From: RPQJ01 sp963706535
GTDB lineage: Bacteria > Pseudomonadota > Gammaproteobacteria > Steroidobacterales > Steroidobacteraceae
DNA length: 64,000 nt
Direction: 5' to 3'
Assembly (NCBI GenBank): GCA_963706535.1
Contig: CAVPMU010000017.1
Span: forward strand, 62,001 to 126,000
Shown: piece by piece, positions 23,368 through 32,651 of the stretch
How the letters are laid out: each line of letters begins with the position of its first letter
Position numbering within the stretch: the first letter of the stretch is position 1
Notes under the pieces: model-generated
Seen by the model: the letters and a program-made list of their open reading frames with translations, nothing else
Databases searched by the model: none
Told to the model about the DNA's origin: nothing
Position numbers and translations under genes: made by a program

Positions 23368-26157
23368 ATGCTGCTCGCATCGATCGTCCTGATTCCGCTC
23401 CTCGGGGCGCTGCTGCCGGCCGTGCTCGCGCGCGCTTTCGGGGCGGACCCGGCGCGCACGGCGGCCGTGGTCGCGGGTCTCGCGCTCGCGCTGCTGCTGT
23501 CCATGGCGGCGCCGGTGCTGGACGGCGCAACCCTGGTCCACTCCTGGCCGTGGATGCCGACCATCGGCCTGGCCGCTTCCTTCCGTCTCGACGGGTTTGG
23601 ACTGCTGTTCGCGCTGCTGGTCCTCGTGATCGGCCTGCTGGTCATCGTCTACGCGCGCTACTACCTGAGCCCCGGGGACTGCTCGCCGCGCTTCTTCGGC
23701 CTGCTGTTGCTCTTCATGGGCGCGATGCTGGGCGTCGTGCTCGCGGAGAACCTGCTGCTGCTCGTGACCTTCTGGGAACTCACGAGCCTGAGTTCCTTCC
23801 TGCTGATCGGGTTCTGGCGCGGTGAGGCGGAGGCGCGGCGCGGCGCGCGGCTCGCCCTGATGGTGACGGGCGCCGGCGGACTCGCGCTGCTCGCCGGGGT
23901 CATGCTGATCGGGCAGGTGGTCGGCAGTTTCGAGTTGTCCGTGGTCCTCGCGGCCGGGCCGCTCATCAAGTCGCATCCCTACTACGAGGCAATCCTGCTG
24001 CTGGTGCTGCTCGGCGCCTTCACCAAGTCCGCGCAGTTCCCATTCCACTTCTGGCTGCCGCACGCCATGGCGGCGCCCACGCCGGTCAGCGCCTACCTGC
24101 ATTCGGCCACGATGGTGAAGGCGGGCGTATTCCTGGTCGGTCGGCTCTTTCCGGCCCTCGCCGGCACGGACACCTGGTTCTTCGTCGTGGCCGGCGTCGG
24201 GCTCGCGACGCAACTCTTCGCGGCCTACGTCGCGCTCTTCCGCCACGACCTGAAGGGACTGCTCGCGTATTCGACCGTCAGCCACCTCGGGCTGATCATG
24301 CTGCTGTTCGGGCTCGGCACGCCGCTCGGCGAGGTCGCGGCGGTCTTCCACATCATCAACCACGCCGTGTTCAAGGCCTCGCTGTTCATGGCCGCCGGCA
24401 TCGTCGACCACGAGACCGGAACGCGTGACATGCGCAGGCTGAGCGGCCTCGCCCGCTACATGCCCTGGACGGCGGCGCTCGCGACGATCGCCGCCGCCGC
24501 AATGGCCGGCGTGCCGCTGCTGAACGGCTTCCTGAGCAAGGAGATGTTCTTCGCAGAGACGCTCCAGGTGCAGTGGCTCGGACGCTATTACTGGCTGCTG
24601 CCGGTGGCGGCGACGCTCGCGAGCACGTTCACCGTGGCGTACTCGACGCGCTTCGTGCACGACGTGTTCTTCGGGGCCGAACCCAACGGGTTGCCACGCA
24701 TGCCGCACGAGCCACCGCGCTGGATGAAGGTGCCGGTCGAGATCCTCGTGGTCATCTGCCTGCTGGTCGGCCTGATCCCGTCGCTGACCGTCGACGGGCT
24801 GCTGCGCGCGGCGGCCTCGTCGGTGCTCCAGGCGCCGCTCCCGGCGTATTCACTCGCGCTCTGGCACGGCTTGAACCTGCCGCTGCTCATGAGTACCGTG
24901 GCACTGGTGGCCGGCATGCTGGTGTATTTCGTCCGGCGGTACCTCTTCGACCTGCATGCCTACCGGCCGGGGACCGCGAATGGCCGCATGCTCAGCGAAC
25001 GCGTGGTCGCCGCCGCAGTGAGCGGCGCGCGCCGCGTGGTGGACGGCGTGGCCAACGGCTCGCTGCAGCGCTACGTGCTGCTGCTGGTACTCACGGCGCT
25101 CGGCCTGGCGGTCGCGGGTGCGCGGGGCATGGATTTCGCCGTGCAGGCGGGAACGCCCGCCGGCGGCCTCGACCTGCTGCTCGCCGTCGTGCTGGCGCTC
25201 GCGGCGCTCGGCATCGTGGCGCGGCATTCGCAGCGACTGCTGGCGGTGATCCTGGTCGGCGTCGTCGGACTCGTGGTCTCGCTCGCGTTCGTGCGGTTCT
25301 CCGCGCCCGACCTCGCGCTCACCCAGTTGCTGGTTGAGATCGTGACGGTCGTGCTGTTGATGCTGGCGATGCATTTCATGCCGGCGCAGGGCGTGGCGGT
25401 CTCCGGCAAGGCGCGCCGGGTGCGCGACCTGGCCATCGCAACGGGCGTGGGTGCCGGCGTCGCGGCCCTGGCGTGGGCGATGCTCGCGCGTCCGCTCGAG
25501 ACCATCGCGTGGTACTACCTCGAGAACGCCAAGCCGGGCGGCGGCGGCTACAACGTCGTCAACGTGATCCTGGTGGATTTCCGCGGCTTCGATACCCTGG
25601 GCGAGATCACGGTGCTCGGCATCGCCGCCGTCGCGATCGCCGGCCTGCTGCAGGGGCTGCGACTGCAGCCTGCGCCGGGCGACACGGATGGTCGTCCCTG
25701 GAGCGGCGAGCGCTACCCCCTGATGCTGCGCGTGATGAGCAGGCCGCTGCTGCCGCTCGCACTGCTCGTCTCGGCCTACCTGTTCCTGCGTGGCCACAAC
25801 GCACCGGGGGGCGGCTTCATCGCCGGCCTGGTCACCGGCACCGCGGTCATGCTGCAGTACGTGGCCTACGGCGGGGAGTGGGCGCGCGAACGGCTGCCGT
25901 GGAGTTTCCTGGCCCTCATCGCCGTGGGCGTCCTCGTCGCCGCCCTGACCGGCGTGGGCAGCTGGTTCTTCGGTGCCCCGTTTCTCAGCAGCACCTTCGG
26001 CTACGTCCACTGGCCCGTGGTGGGCGAGTTCGAGCTTGCGAGCGCGATGATCTTCGACCTCGGCGTCTACCTCGCGGTGGTCGGCACGGTGGTGGCCATC
26101 ATCTCGGGACTCGGGCGCCTGTCGGGACCGCCCGACTCGCCGGGGAGCGTCCGATGA
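23368..26157 (+). CDS. phaAB: Cation/proton antiporter subunit A fused to B (Mrp/Pha group 2)
   Basis: Largest subunit of a multisubunit Na+(K+)/H+ antiporter related to complex I. It has 929 residues. The NuoL-like part carries the essential Glu (TFWELTS, E137) and Lys (AFTKSAQFPFHFWLP, K220), then LAYSTVSHLG. After the complex-I-like helices comes an MbhD/DUF4040-type segment (FVRFSAPDLALTQLLVE). The last ~150 residues are an MnhB domain (MSRPLLPLALLVSAYLFLRGHNAPGGGF). This A-B fusion is the hallmark of group-2 operons. The ion exchanged cannot be deduced. It starts 48 bases after comF and overlaps the C subunit by 4 bases. Confidence 0.94.
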   Translation: MLLASIVLIPLLGALLPAVLARAFGADPARTAAVVAGLALALLLSMAAPVLDGATLVHSWPWMPTIGLAASFRLDGFGLLFALLVLVIGLLVIVYARYYLSPGDCSPRFFGLLLLFMGAMLGVVLAENLLLLVTFWELTSLSSFLLIGFWRGEAEARRGARLALMVTGAGGLALLAGVMLIGQVVGSFELSVVLAAGPLIKSHPYYEAILLLVLLGAFTKSAQFPFHFWLPHAMAAPTPVSAYLHSATMVKAGVFLVGRLFPALAGTDTWFFVVAGVGLATQLFAAYVALFRHDLKGLLAYSTVSHLGLIMLLFGLGTPLGEVAAVFHIINHAVFKASLFMAAGIVDHETGTRDMRRLSGLARYMPWTAALATIAAAAMAGVPLLNGFLSKEMFFAETLQVQWLGRYYWLLPVAATLASTFTVAYSTRFVHDVFFGAEPNGLPRMPHEPPRWMKVPVEILVVICLLVGLIPSLTVDGLLRAAASSVLQAPLPAYSLALWHGLNLPLLMSTVALVAGMLVYFVRRYLFDLHAYRPGTANGRMLSERVVAAAVSGARRVVDGVANGSLQRYVLLLVLTALGLAVAGARGMDFAVQAGTPAGGLDLLLAVVLALAALGIVARHSQRLLAVILVGVVGLVVSLAFVRFSAPDLALTQLLVEIVTVVLLMLAMHFMPAQGVAVSGKARRVRDLAIATGVGAGVAALAWAMLARPLETIAWYYLENAKPGGGGYNVVNVILVDFRGFDTLGEITVLGIAAVAIAGLLQGLRLQPAPGDTDGRPWSGERYPLMLRVMSRPLLPLALLVSAYLFLRGHNAPGGGFIAGLVTGTAVMLQYVAYGGEWARERLPWSFLALIAVGVLVAALTGVGSWFFGAPFLSSTFGYVHWPVVGEFELASAMIFDLGVYLAVVGTVVAIISGLGRLSGPPDSPGSVR

Positions 26158-26486
26158 GCCTGGAAGCGCTGGTCGCGATCGCCATCGGGCTGCTCGCCGG
26201 CTGCGGCACCTACCTGCTGCTGCGGGCGCGCACGTTTCCGGTGCTGCTCGGCCTCACGCTGCTTTCCTATGCCGTCAATCTCTTCCTGTTCGCCTCCGGC
26301 GGCCTGGTCGTCGGCAGCGCGCCGCTCCTCAACGAGCGCGTCGCGGGCTTTCCGGATCCGCTGCCACAGGCGCTCGTTCTCACGGCGATCGTGATCGGCT
26401 TCGGCATGACCGCGCTGCTGGTCGTCGTGGCCCTGCGTGCCATCGGCGAGACGGACGGCGACCACGTGGACGGAGGACGCGGATGA
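26154..26486 (+). CDS. phaC: Cation/proton antiporter subunit C (MnhC/NuoK-like)
   Basis: Three-helix membrane subunit of 110 residues, homologous to NuoK. It has GLLAGCGTYLLLRARTFPVLLGLTLLSYAVNL in the first half and LPQALVLTAIVIGFG with the conserved Pro-Gln-Ala-Leu-x-Leu-Thr-Ala motif in the second. Start ATG 26154 overlaps subunit A by 4 bases and its end overlaps subunit D by 4 bases, giving tight translational coupling. Length is normal. Confidence 0.94.
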   Translation: MSLEALVAIAIGLLAGCGTYLLLRARTFPVLLGLTLLSYAVNLFLFASGGLVVGSAPLLNERVAGFPDPLPQALVLTAIVIGFGMTALLVVVALRAIGETDGDHVDGGRG

Positions 26487-28015
26487 GGCACCTCGTCATC
26501 CTGCCGGTGCTGCTGCCCCTCGTGGCGGGTTGCCTGCTGCTGCTCGGGGCCGGGCGCTCGCTCGCGGTACGTCGTGCGATCGGCGTCGCAGCGACGATGG
26601 CGCTCGTGCCGGTCGCGATCCTCCTGCTCGGCACGGTTCTCGACGGCTCCTACCACGTCTACGCCATGGGCGGCTGGGCACCCCCCTACGGCATAGTGCT
26701 GGTGGCGGACCGGCTGTCGGCGCTGATGGTCATGCTCACCGCCGTCGTGGCCGGCGCGAGCGTCGTCTATGCCACGACCGGCGACGATGCCGCGGGGCCA
26801 CATTTCCACGCCCTGTTCCAGTTCCAGTTGCTCGGCATCAACGGTGCGTTCCTCACCGGCGACCTGTTCAACCTGTTCGTGTTCTTCGAGATCCTCCTGA
26901 TCGCATCCTACGCATTGCTGCTGCACGGCCTCGGCGCGCAACGCGTGCGGGCAGCCGTGCACGTGGTGGTACTCAACCTGGTCGCCTCGGCGCTGTTCCT
27001 GTTCGCGGTCGGGACGCTCTACGCGGCCACCGGCACGCTGAACCTCGCGGACCTCGCCCGCGTCGTGCCGTCGCTCGAGGGAGGTGCGGTGCCGCTGGCG
27101 CGCGTCGGGGCGCTGCTGCTGCTGGTGGTGTTCGCGCTCAAGGCGGCCATCCTGCCGCTGTCGTTCTGGCTGCCCCCGTCCTATGCGGCGTCCACGGCAG
27201 CGGTGGCCGCGCTGTTTGCCGTGCTCACCAAGGTGGGCGTGTACGCGATCCTCAGGATCTACCCGCTGGTCTTCGGCGAGGACGCGGGGCCCCTGGCAGG
27301 CGTTGCCGTGCCCTGGGTGCAACCCGCGGCACTCGTCACCGTGGCCTTCGGGGCGCTCGGCGTGCTCGGCGCACGCACGCTGCGCGCAGCCACGGCATGG
27401 CTGGTGCTCTACTCCGTCGGGACGCTGATGGTCGCCGTCGGACTCTTCTCCGAGCGCGGCTACGCCGCCGCGGTCTTCTACACGGTGCACTCGACGCTCG
27501 CGAGCGCCGCGCTGTTCCTGGTGGCCGATCTCGTGGCGCGCCAGCGGCCGGACGCCGCAGACTCCTTGACTGCGCGTGAACCCGTGGTGCAGGCGACCAT
27601 GCTCGGGACCCTGTTCCTGGTCGGCGCCGTCGCGATGGCGGGCCTGCCGCCGCTGACGGGATTCGCCGGCAAGGTCATGATCCTCGGCGCGGCGGGAGAG
27701 CGGGATGCGGCCTGGCTCGTCTGGGCCGTGCTGCTCGGTGCCGGCCTCGTGGTGATCGTCGGCCTCGCGCGCGCAGGCAGCTCGCTGTTCTGGCGCAGCG
27801 CGGACGACGCGCCCCGCGGCGCGCCAGCGCCGGCGGCGGGCGCCTGGGCCACGGCCTCGTTGCTGGCATCGCTCTTCCTCATGGTCGGCTTCGGCGCGGC
27901 GACCACTGGTTTCGCACGGGCAGCGGGACGGCAACTCGCCGCACCTGCGGAGTACGTCGCGGCGGTGCTCGGCGCGAACGCGCCACGGGACGGGGACCGG
28001 AGATCATTGCGATGA
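26483..28015 (+). CDS. phaD: Cation/proton antiporter subunit D (NuoN/M-like)
   Basis: Proton-translocating membrane subunit of 510 residues with about fourteen helices, homologous to MrpD. The conserved Glu is in FVFFEILLIASYALL and the conserved Lys in FALKAAILPLSFWLPPSYAAS. A further Lys helix (FAVLTKVGVYAILR) and GLPPLTGFAGK follow. Overlaps of 4 bases on both sides tie it to subunits C and E. Confidence 0.95.
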   Translation: MRHLVILPVLLPLVAGCLLLLGAGRSLAVRRAIGVAATMALVPVAILLLGTVLDGSYHVYAMGGWAPPYGIVLVADRLSALMVMLTAVVAGASVVYATTGDDAAGPHFHALFQFQLLGINGAFLTGDLFNLFVFFEILLIASYALLLHGLGAQRVRAAVHVVVLNLVASALFLFAVGTLYAATGTLNLADLARVVPSLEGGAVPLARVGALLLLVVFALKAAILPLSFWLPPSYAASTAAVAALFAVLTKVGVYAILRIYPLVFGEDAGPLAGVAVPWVQPAALVTVAFGALGVLGARTLRAATAWLVLYSVGTLMVAVGLFSERGYAAAVFYTVHSTLASAALFLVADLVARQRPDAADSLTAREPVVQATMLGTLFLVGAVAMAGLPPLTGFAGKVMILGAAGERDAAWLVWAVLLGAGLVVIVGLARAGSSLFWRSADDAPRGAPAPAAGAWATASLLASLFLMVGFGAATTGFARAAGRQLAAPAEYVAAVLGANAPRDGDRRSLR

Positions 28016-28515
28016 CCGCACGGCCCGCGTTCCTGCCCCACCCGCTGCTGAGCCTGCTGCTGCTCATGGCCTGGCTCTGGCTGAATGACACGCTGGCGCC
28101 CGGCCACGTGCTGCTCGGGGCGCTGCTGGCGCTGGCGATCCCGCTCCTCACGCGCCGCTTCTGGCCGGAGCCGCTGGTGGTTCGCCACCCGCTCGAGGTC
28201 GTCGAGTACCTGCTGCTCGTGTCGTGGGACATCGTGGTCGCGAACCTGCAGGTCGCGGCGCTGATCCTCGGTCCCGCCTCGCGGCTGAAACCGGGTCATG
28301 TCGCGGTCCCGCTCGACCTGCGCAGCGACTTCGGAATCGCCATACTCGCCTCGACGGTGACGCTGACGCCCGGCACGGTGTCGGTCTCGATCGAGCGCGA
28401 CGGGGACGCGGCCGTGCTGCGCGTCCATTGTCTGCGCGTGGACAGCGAGTCTGCCGTCGTCGCGACCATCAAGGACCGCTACGAGGCGCGCCTCAGGGAG
28501 ATCCTCGAGTGCTGA
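28012..28515 (+). CDS. phaE: Cation/proton antiporter subunit E
   Basis: MnhE family membrane protein of 167 residues. It begins with two N-terminal hydrophobic segments (LLSLLLLMAWLWLN and HVLLGALLALAIPLL), then LLVSWDIVVANLQVA. The cytoplasmic C-terminal domain has the family's ILASTVTLTPGTVSVSIE motif. It probably stabilises the complex rather than carrying ions. It overlaps subunit F by 7 bases. Confidence 0.93.
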   Translation: MTARPAFLPHPLLSLLLLMAWLWLNDTLAPGHVLLGALLALAIPLLTRRFWPEPLVVRHPLEVVEYLLLVSWDIVVANLQVAALILGPASRLKPGHVAVPLDLRSDFGIAILASTVTLTPGTVSVSIERDGDAAVLRVHCLRVDSESAVVATIKDRYEARLREILEC

Positions 28516-28778
28516 GCAACGCGATCACCATGGCCATGCTGCTGCTCGGGGCCTCGATGCTGCTCGCGTCCGTGCGCCTCGCGCGCGGCCCCGACGTGAC
28601 GGACCGGATCCTCGCCCTGGACACGCTCTACGTGAACAGTGCCGCGCTGCTGGTGCTGTACGGGATCGGGCTCGGCTCCGATCGCTACTTCGAAGCGGCG
28701 CTGTTGATCGCGATGCTCGGCTTCCTGAGCACGGTCGCGCTGGCGAAGTTCCTGACGCGCGGCGACATCATCGAGTGA
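28509..28778 (+). CDS. phaF: Cation/proton antiporter subunit F
   Basis: Three-helix MnhF/PhaF family protein of 89 residues. It shows the invariant RLARGPDVTDRILALDTLYVN segment and a final helix ALLIAMLGFLSTVALAKFL. Start GTG 28509 lies inside the end of subunit E (7-base overlap); no ATG with a better position exists. Essential Asp residues of the family (GPDVTDRILALD) are present. Confidence 0.92.
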   Translation: MLSNAITMAMLLLGASMLLASVRLARGPDVTDRILALDTLYVNSAALLVLYGIGLGSDRYFEAALLIAMLGFLSTVALAKFLTRGDIIE

Positions 28779-28789
28779 CGGAGGGATTC

Positions 28790-29128
28790 ATGCACCTGGA
28801 CAGCCTGGTCGAGTGGATCGTGTCGGCGCTGGTCGTGGCGGGGGCTGCGCTGTCCCTCGTCGGTTCCATCGGCCTCGCGCGGTTCCCGGACTTCTTCACC
28901 CGCCTGCACGGTCCCTCGAAGGCGACGACGGTCGGCATCGGCAGCATCCTCATCGCCTCGGCGTTGCATCCCGGCACCGCCGGCGGAACCCCCTCGGTCC
29001 ACGAGTTCCTGATCGCCGTCTTCCTCGCGATCACCACGCCGGTGAGCGCCCACCTGCTCGCCAAGGCTGCCGAGCACCGGGGCCTGGCCGGTGCGCGCCG
29101 CAACGCGGATCAGCCGGCGAAGAGGTAG
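28790..29128 (+). CDS. phaG: Cation/proton antiporter subunit G
   Basis: MnhG/PhaG family membrane protein of 112 residues with three helices and the conserved GLARFPDFFTRLHGPSKATTVG motif. The start ATG 28790 is preferred because GGAGGG lies just upstream (28780-28785); a GTG at 28775 overlapping subunit F would add five residues. It is the last gene of the six-gene antiporter operon. Its 3' end overlaps the convergent ubiA gene by 19 bases, leaving no room for a separate terminator. Confidence 0.92.
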   Translation: MHLDSLVEWIVSALVVAGAALSLVGSIGLARFPDFFTRLHGPSKATTVGIGSILIASALHPGTAGGTPSVHEFLIAVFLAITTPVSAHLLAKAAEHRGLAGARRNADQPAKR

Positions 29129-30024
29129 TCGAGCAGCAGGCCCGTGAACACCACGAGTCCGAACAGGTTGTTGTTGAGGAACGCACGGAAACAGGCGGCG
29201 GGGTCCCGCCAGCGGATCAGCACCTGCTGGTAGACCGCGAACACCGCCGCCGCGGCGAGCCCCGCCCAGTACCAGCGGCCGAGGTCGCTCAGCCAGCCGA
29301 CCAGCGCCAGCCCGCCGAGCGCGCCTGCCTGCAGCGCAGCGATGACCAGGCGGTCGGCGCGACCGAACAGGATCGCCGAGGAGCGGATGCCGATCACGAG
29401 GTCGTCCTCGCGGTCCACCATCGCGTACATCGTGTCGTAGGCGGTGGTCCACAGCACCACCGACAGGAACAGCACCCAGGCCACCAGCGGCACCGAGCCC
29501 GTCTGCGCCGCGAATGCCATCGGCACGGACCAGCCGAAGGCTGCGCCGAGGTACACCTGCGGCAGCGAGAAGAACCTCTTCAGGAACGGATAGGTCACCG
29601 CGAGCACGCCGCCGATCAGCGCGAGCACCTGCGTCGGGCGATTGAGCGGGATGATGAGCGCGAGAGCGGCCAGGCCCAGCATCGCGAACAGGGCGAGAGC
29701 TTCGGCGGTGGACACCGAGTGCTGCGCGAGCGGTCGATCGGCCGTGCGGCGCACGTGCGGGTCGAAATCGCGGTCGGCGAAGTCGTTCATGACACAGCCC
29801 GCCGAGCGCATCACGAAGGTGCCGATGACGAAGATGACGAAGAGCCGTTCGTCGGGGTGGCCGTCGCCCGCGATCCACAGTGCCCACAGCACCGGCCAGA
29901 GCAGCAGCCAGATGCCGATCGGCCGGTCGAGCCGCATCAGGCGCACGTACTCGCGCAGGTGCCGAAGCAGCTTCGACTCCTCCGCGGTCCGCGATTCCTG
30001 CCCCAGGTCCGGGATGTTGCGCAT
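29110..30024 (-). CDS. ubiA: 4-hydroxybenzoate octaprenyltransferase
   Basis: Membrane prenyltransferase joining 4-hydroxybenzoate and a polyprenyl tail in ubiquinone synthesis. It has 304 residues. The first Asp-rich motif is NDFADRDFDPHVRRTADRPLA and the second is YDTMYAMVDREDD followed by IGIRSSAILFG. The start region RLMRLDRPIGIWLLLWP is typical of UbiA. About eight helices are visible. It converges on the antiporter operon with a 19-base overlap and lies downstream of recG on the minus strand. Confidence 0.96.
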   Translation of the reverse strand: MRNIPDLGQESRTAEESKLLRHLREYVRLMRLDRPIGIWLLLWPVLWALWIAGDGHPDERLFVIFVIGTFVMRSAGCVMNDFADRDFDPHVRRTADRPLAQHSVSTAEALALFAMLGLAALALIIPLNRPTQVLALIGGVLAVTYPFLKRFFSLPQVYLGAAFGWSVPMAFAAQTGSVPLVAWVLFLSVVLWTTAYDTMYAMVDREDDLVIGIRSSAILFGRADRLVIAALQAGALGGLALVGWLSDLGRWYWAGLAAAAVFAVYQQVLIRWRDPAACFRAFLNNNLFGLVVFTGLLLDYLFAG

Positions 30025-30040
30025 GATTGTCCCCGTCCGC

Positions 30041-32134
30041 TCAGACCTTGCCGAAGCGCTCGCCGTCGCCGACCCAGCGCCGCAACAGGGCCATTATGTT
30101 CGCGCGGGGGTCCTCCAGCATCAATGCCGCCGCCTTCTGCACCCCCGGCAGCAGGTCCGAATCGCGCACGAGGTCCGCCACCCTGAGCTGCATCAGGCCA
30201 GTCTGTCGCGTGCCGAGCAGCTCGCCCGGGCCGCGCAGCTCGAGGTCCCGCCGCGCCACCTCGAAGCCGTCCGTGGTGTCGCGCAGCACGGCCAGCCGTT
30301 CCCTGGCGATGGGCGAGAGGGGCGCTGAATACAACAGCACGCAGGTGCTCTCGACGGTGCCGCGTCCGACGCGCCCGCGCAGCTGGTGCAGCTGCGCGAG
30401 GCCCATGCGCTCGGCATTCTCGATGACCATCAGGCTCGCGTTCGGCACGTCGACGCCGACCTCGATCACGGTCGTGGCGACCAGCAGGTCGAGCTTGCCC
30501 TGCTTGAACGCGGACATCACCGAGTCCTTGCGGCTGCCCGGCATGCGCCCGTGCACCAGGCCGATACGCACCGCGGGCAGTGCCGCAGCGAGCGCCGCGG
30601 CCGTCTCCTCGGCGGCCTGGTGCCGCGCGGCCTCGGATTCGTCGATCAGCGGGCAGACCCAGTACGCCTGGCGGCCGGCTCGGCAGGCCGCCTCGATGCG
30701 TGCGACGACCTCGTCGCGACGGGTCTCGGGCAGGACCACGGTGCGTATCGGCGTGCGACCCGGCGGCAGCTCGTCGATGACGGAGACGTCGAGGTCGGCA
30801 TAGGCGGACATCGCCAGCGTGCGCGGGATCGGCGTCGCGGTCATGACCAGCTGGTGCGGATAGCGGCCGTCGGCGAGGCCCTTCTCGCGCAGCTGCACGC
30901 GCTGGTGCACGCCGAAGCGGTGCTGCTCGTCGATGATGGCGAGCGCGAGGCGGCCGAACTGCACGCCCTCCTGGAACAACGCATGCGTGCCGACCGCGAC
31001 CTGGATCGAGCCGCTCGCAAGGTCCTGCATCAGCGCCGCACGGGCCTTGCCGGTGTGGCGGCCGGTGAGCAGTCCCACCCGCACGCCGAGCGGATCGAGC
31101 CAGGCGAGGAAGTTGCGCGCGTGCTGCTCGGCGAGCAGTTCCGTCGGCGCCATCACCGCCGCCTGCGCCCCGTGCTCCACGCAGCGCAGCGCCGCGAGCG
31201 CCGCGACCACGGTCTTGCCGGAGCCGACGTCGCCCTGTACCAGCCGCATCATCGGACGATCGAGCGCGAGGTCGGCCGCGATCTCCTGCCAGGCCCGCTG
31301 TTGCGCGCCGGTCAGCCGGAACGGCAGGTTCGCGAGGCAGTGCTCGACCAATTCGCCGCGGCGCGGCAAGGGCCAGGCGTCATCGAGGTCGGCGGCCTGA
31401 CGCAGCAGCCGCAGGCTGATCTGGTGCGCCAGCAGTTCCTCGAACGCGAGGCGGCGCTGCGCCGCGTGACGGCCCTCGTTCAGCAGCCCGATGTCGGCGT
31501 CCGGCGGTGGCCGATGGACGTAGCGCAGTGCCGGCTCGAGGCGGGGCAACCGCAATGCATCGCGCACGTCCGGAGTGATCCAGTCGGTGAGTCCGCCGTC
31601 GGTCAGTTGCGCCAGCGCCAGGCTGGTCAGCATCCGCATGCGGCCCTGCTGCACGCCTTCGGTGACCGGATAGACAGGCGTCAGCGTCTCGTCCGCCGGC
31701 GAGCCCGCGCCCGGGATCACCTTGCGGTACTCGGGGTGCACGATCTCGAGCCCGCCGGGGCCGAGGCGCGCCTCGCCGAAGCAGCGCAGGCGCGTGCCGC
31801 GCGCGAGGGATTCCTGCTGCGCGGCGGAAAAGTGGAAGAAGCGCAGGGTGAGGAATCCGGAGCCGTCGGCGATGCGGCACAGCAGCGCGCGACGCTTGCG
31901 GATCACGACCTCGGCGAGCTGCACCTCGCCCTCGACGACGGCGCGTTCGCCCGGTCGCAGCGAGCCGATCGGCACGACGCGCGTGCGGTCCTCGTAGCGC
32001 AGCGGCAGGTGGAACAGCAGGTCCTGCACCGTGCGCAGCCCGATCCGTCCGAGCGTGGTCGCGAGGCTCGGGCCGACGCCCCGCAGGCTCGTGACCGGTC
32101 GCTCGTCGAGCGGCAGCGCCGCGCTCGCCGCCAC
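30041..32134 (-). CDS. recG: ATP-dependent DNA helicase RecG
   Basis: Branch-migration helicase that remodels stalled replication forks and R-loops. It has 697 residues. The N-terminal wedge/OB domain begins SLRGVGPSLATTLGRIGL. The helicase core has RLVQGDVGSGKT (Walker A), the DEQHRFG box, MTATPIPRTL, and a C-terminal TVIEVGVDVPNASLMVIENAERMGLAQLHQLRGRVGRG stretch. Start GTG 32134 comes 17 bases after the ridA end, and ubiA follows 16 bases later, so the three are probably co-transcribed. Confidence 0.97.
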   Translation of the reverse strand: MAASAALPLDERPVTSLRGVGPSLATTLGRIGLRTVQDLLFHLPLRYEDRTRVVPIGSLRPGERAVVEGEVQLAEVVIRKRRALLCRIADGSGFLTLRFFHFSAAQQESLARGTRLRCFGEARLGPGGLEIVHPEYRKVIPGAGSPADETLTPVYPVTEGVQQGRMRMLTSLALAQLTDGGLTDWITPDVRDALRLPRLEPALRYVHRPPPDADIGLLNEGRHAAQRRLAFEELLAHQISLRLLRQAADLDDAWPLPRRGELVEHCLANLPFRLTGAQQRAWQEIAADLALDRPMMRLVQGDVGSGKTVVAALAALRCVEHGAQAAVMAPTELLAEQHARNFLAWLDPLGVRVGLLTGRHTGKARAALMQDLASGSIQVAVGTHALFQEGVQFGRLALAIIDEQHRFGVHQRVQLREKGLADGRYPHQLVMTATPIPRTLAMSAYADLDVSVIDELPPGRTPIRTVVLPETRRDEVVARIEAACRAGRQAYWVCPLIDESEAARHQAAEETAAALAAALPAVRIGLVHGRMPGSRKDSVMSAFKQGKLDLLVATTVIEVGVDVPNASLMVIENAERMGLAQLHQLRGRVGRGTVESTCVLLYSAPLSPIARERLAVLRDTTDGFEVARRDLELRGPGELLGTRQTGLMQLRVADLVRDSDLLPGVQKAAALMLEDPRANIMALLRRWVGDGERFGKV

Positions 32135-32151
32135 GCGTCTGCGTCCTGCCG

Positions 32152-32532
32152 TCAGAGCTCGAGGATGCCGTCCATCTCGACGGCCGCGCCGCGCGGCAGC
32201 GCCGCGACGCCGAGCGCCGCACGGGCGGGATACGGCTCGGTGAAATACTCCGCCATCACGCGATTCACGAGCGCGAAATGCCCGAGGTCCGTCAGGTAGA
32301 CGTTGAGCTTCACGAGGTCGCCGAGGTCGCCGCCCGCTGCCTGCGCCACGGCTTTCAGGTTGTCGAACACGCGGCGTACCTGTGCATCCATGTCGCCCGC
32401 CACGAGCTCGCCCGTGGCCGGGTCGAGCGGAATCTGTCCCGACAGGTACACCGTGCCGTGGACCTTGATGGCCTGCGAGTAGGTGCCGATGGCACGCGGA
32501 GCATTGGGCGTGGTGATGGGGGTGCGGGGCAC
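32152..32532 (-). CDS. ridA: RidA family enamine/imine deaminase
   Basis: Small trimeric enzyme that hydrolyses reactive 2-aminoacrylate-type imines and so protects PLP enzymes. It has 126 residues. Motifs are PITTPNAPRAIGTYSQAIK at the start, YLSGQIPLDP, DLVKLNVYLTDL, and PARAALGVAALPRGAAVEMDGI with the substrate-binding Arg. The start is GTG 32532, with GGAG 8 bases upstream; the longer frame would read into repeat element B. It lies between spoT and recG, the usual gammaproteobacterial order. Confidence 0.94.
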   Translation of the reverse strand: MPRTPITTPNAPRAIGTYSQAIKVHGTVYLSGQIPLDPATGELVAGDMDAQVRRVFDNLKAVAQAAGGDLGDLVKLNVYLTDLGHFALVNRVMAEYFTEPYPARAALGVAALPRGAAVEMDGILEL

Positions 32533-32550
32533 GGCAGGAACTCCGAAGGA

Positions 32551-32648
32551 GAGCGGATAGCGGATAGAGGATAGCGGATAGTGAGGAGGCTGGCGTACCG
32601 GGGCCGGTACGGACCCCACTATCCGCTATCCGCTGTTCACTATCCGCT
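32551..32648. repeat. Heptad inverted-repeat element B
   Basis: Long hairpin between the spoT stop (3 bases away) and the ridA start. The left arm has 7-base units of the AGCGGAT type. The right arm (32617-32648) is a 32-base string identical in elements D and E and built from the complementary units. The centre holds a GTACCGG/CCGGTAC palindrome. It could be a terminator, an RNA-stability hairpin or an attenuator of ridA-recG-ubiA expression. Confidence 0.85.
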
Positions 32649-32651
32649 TCT

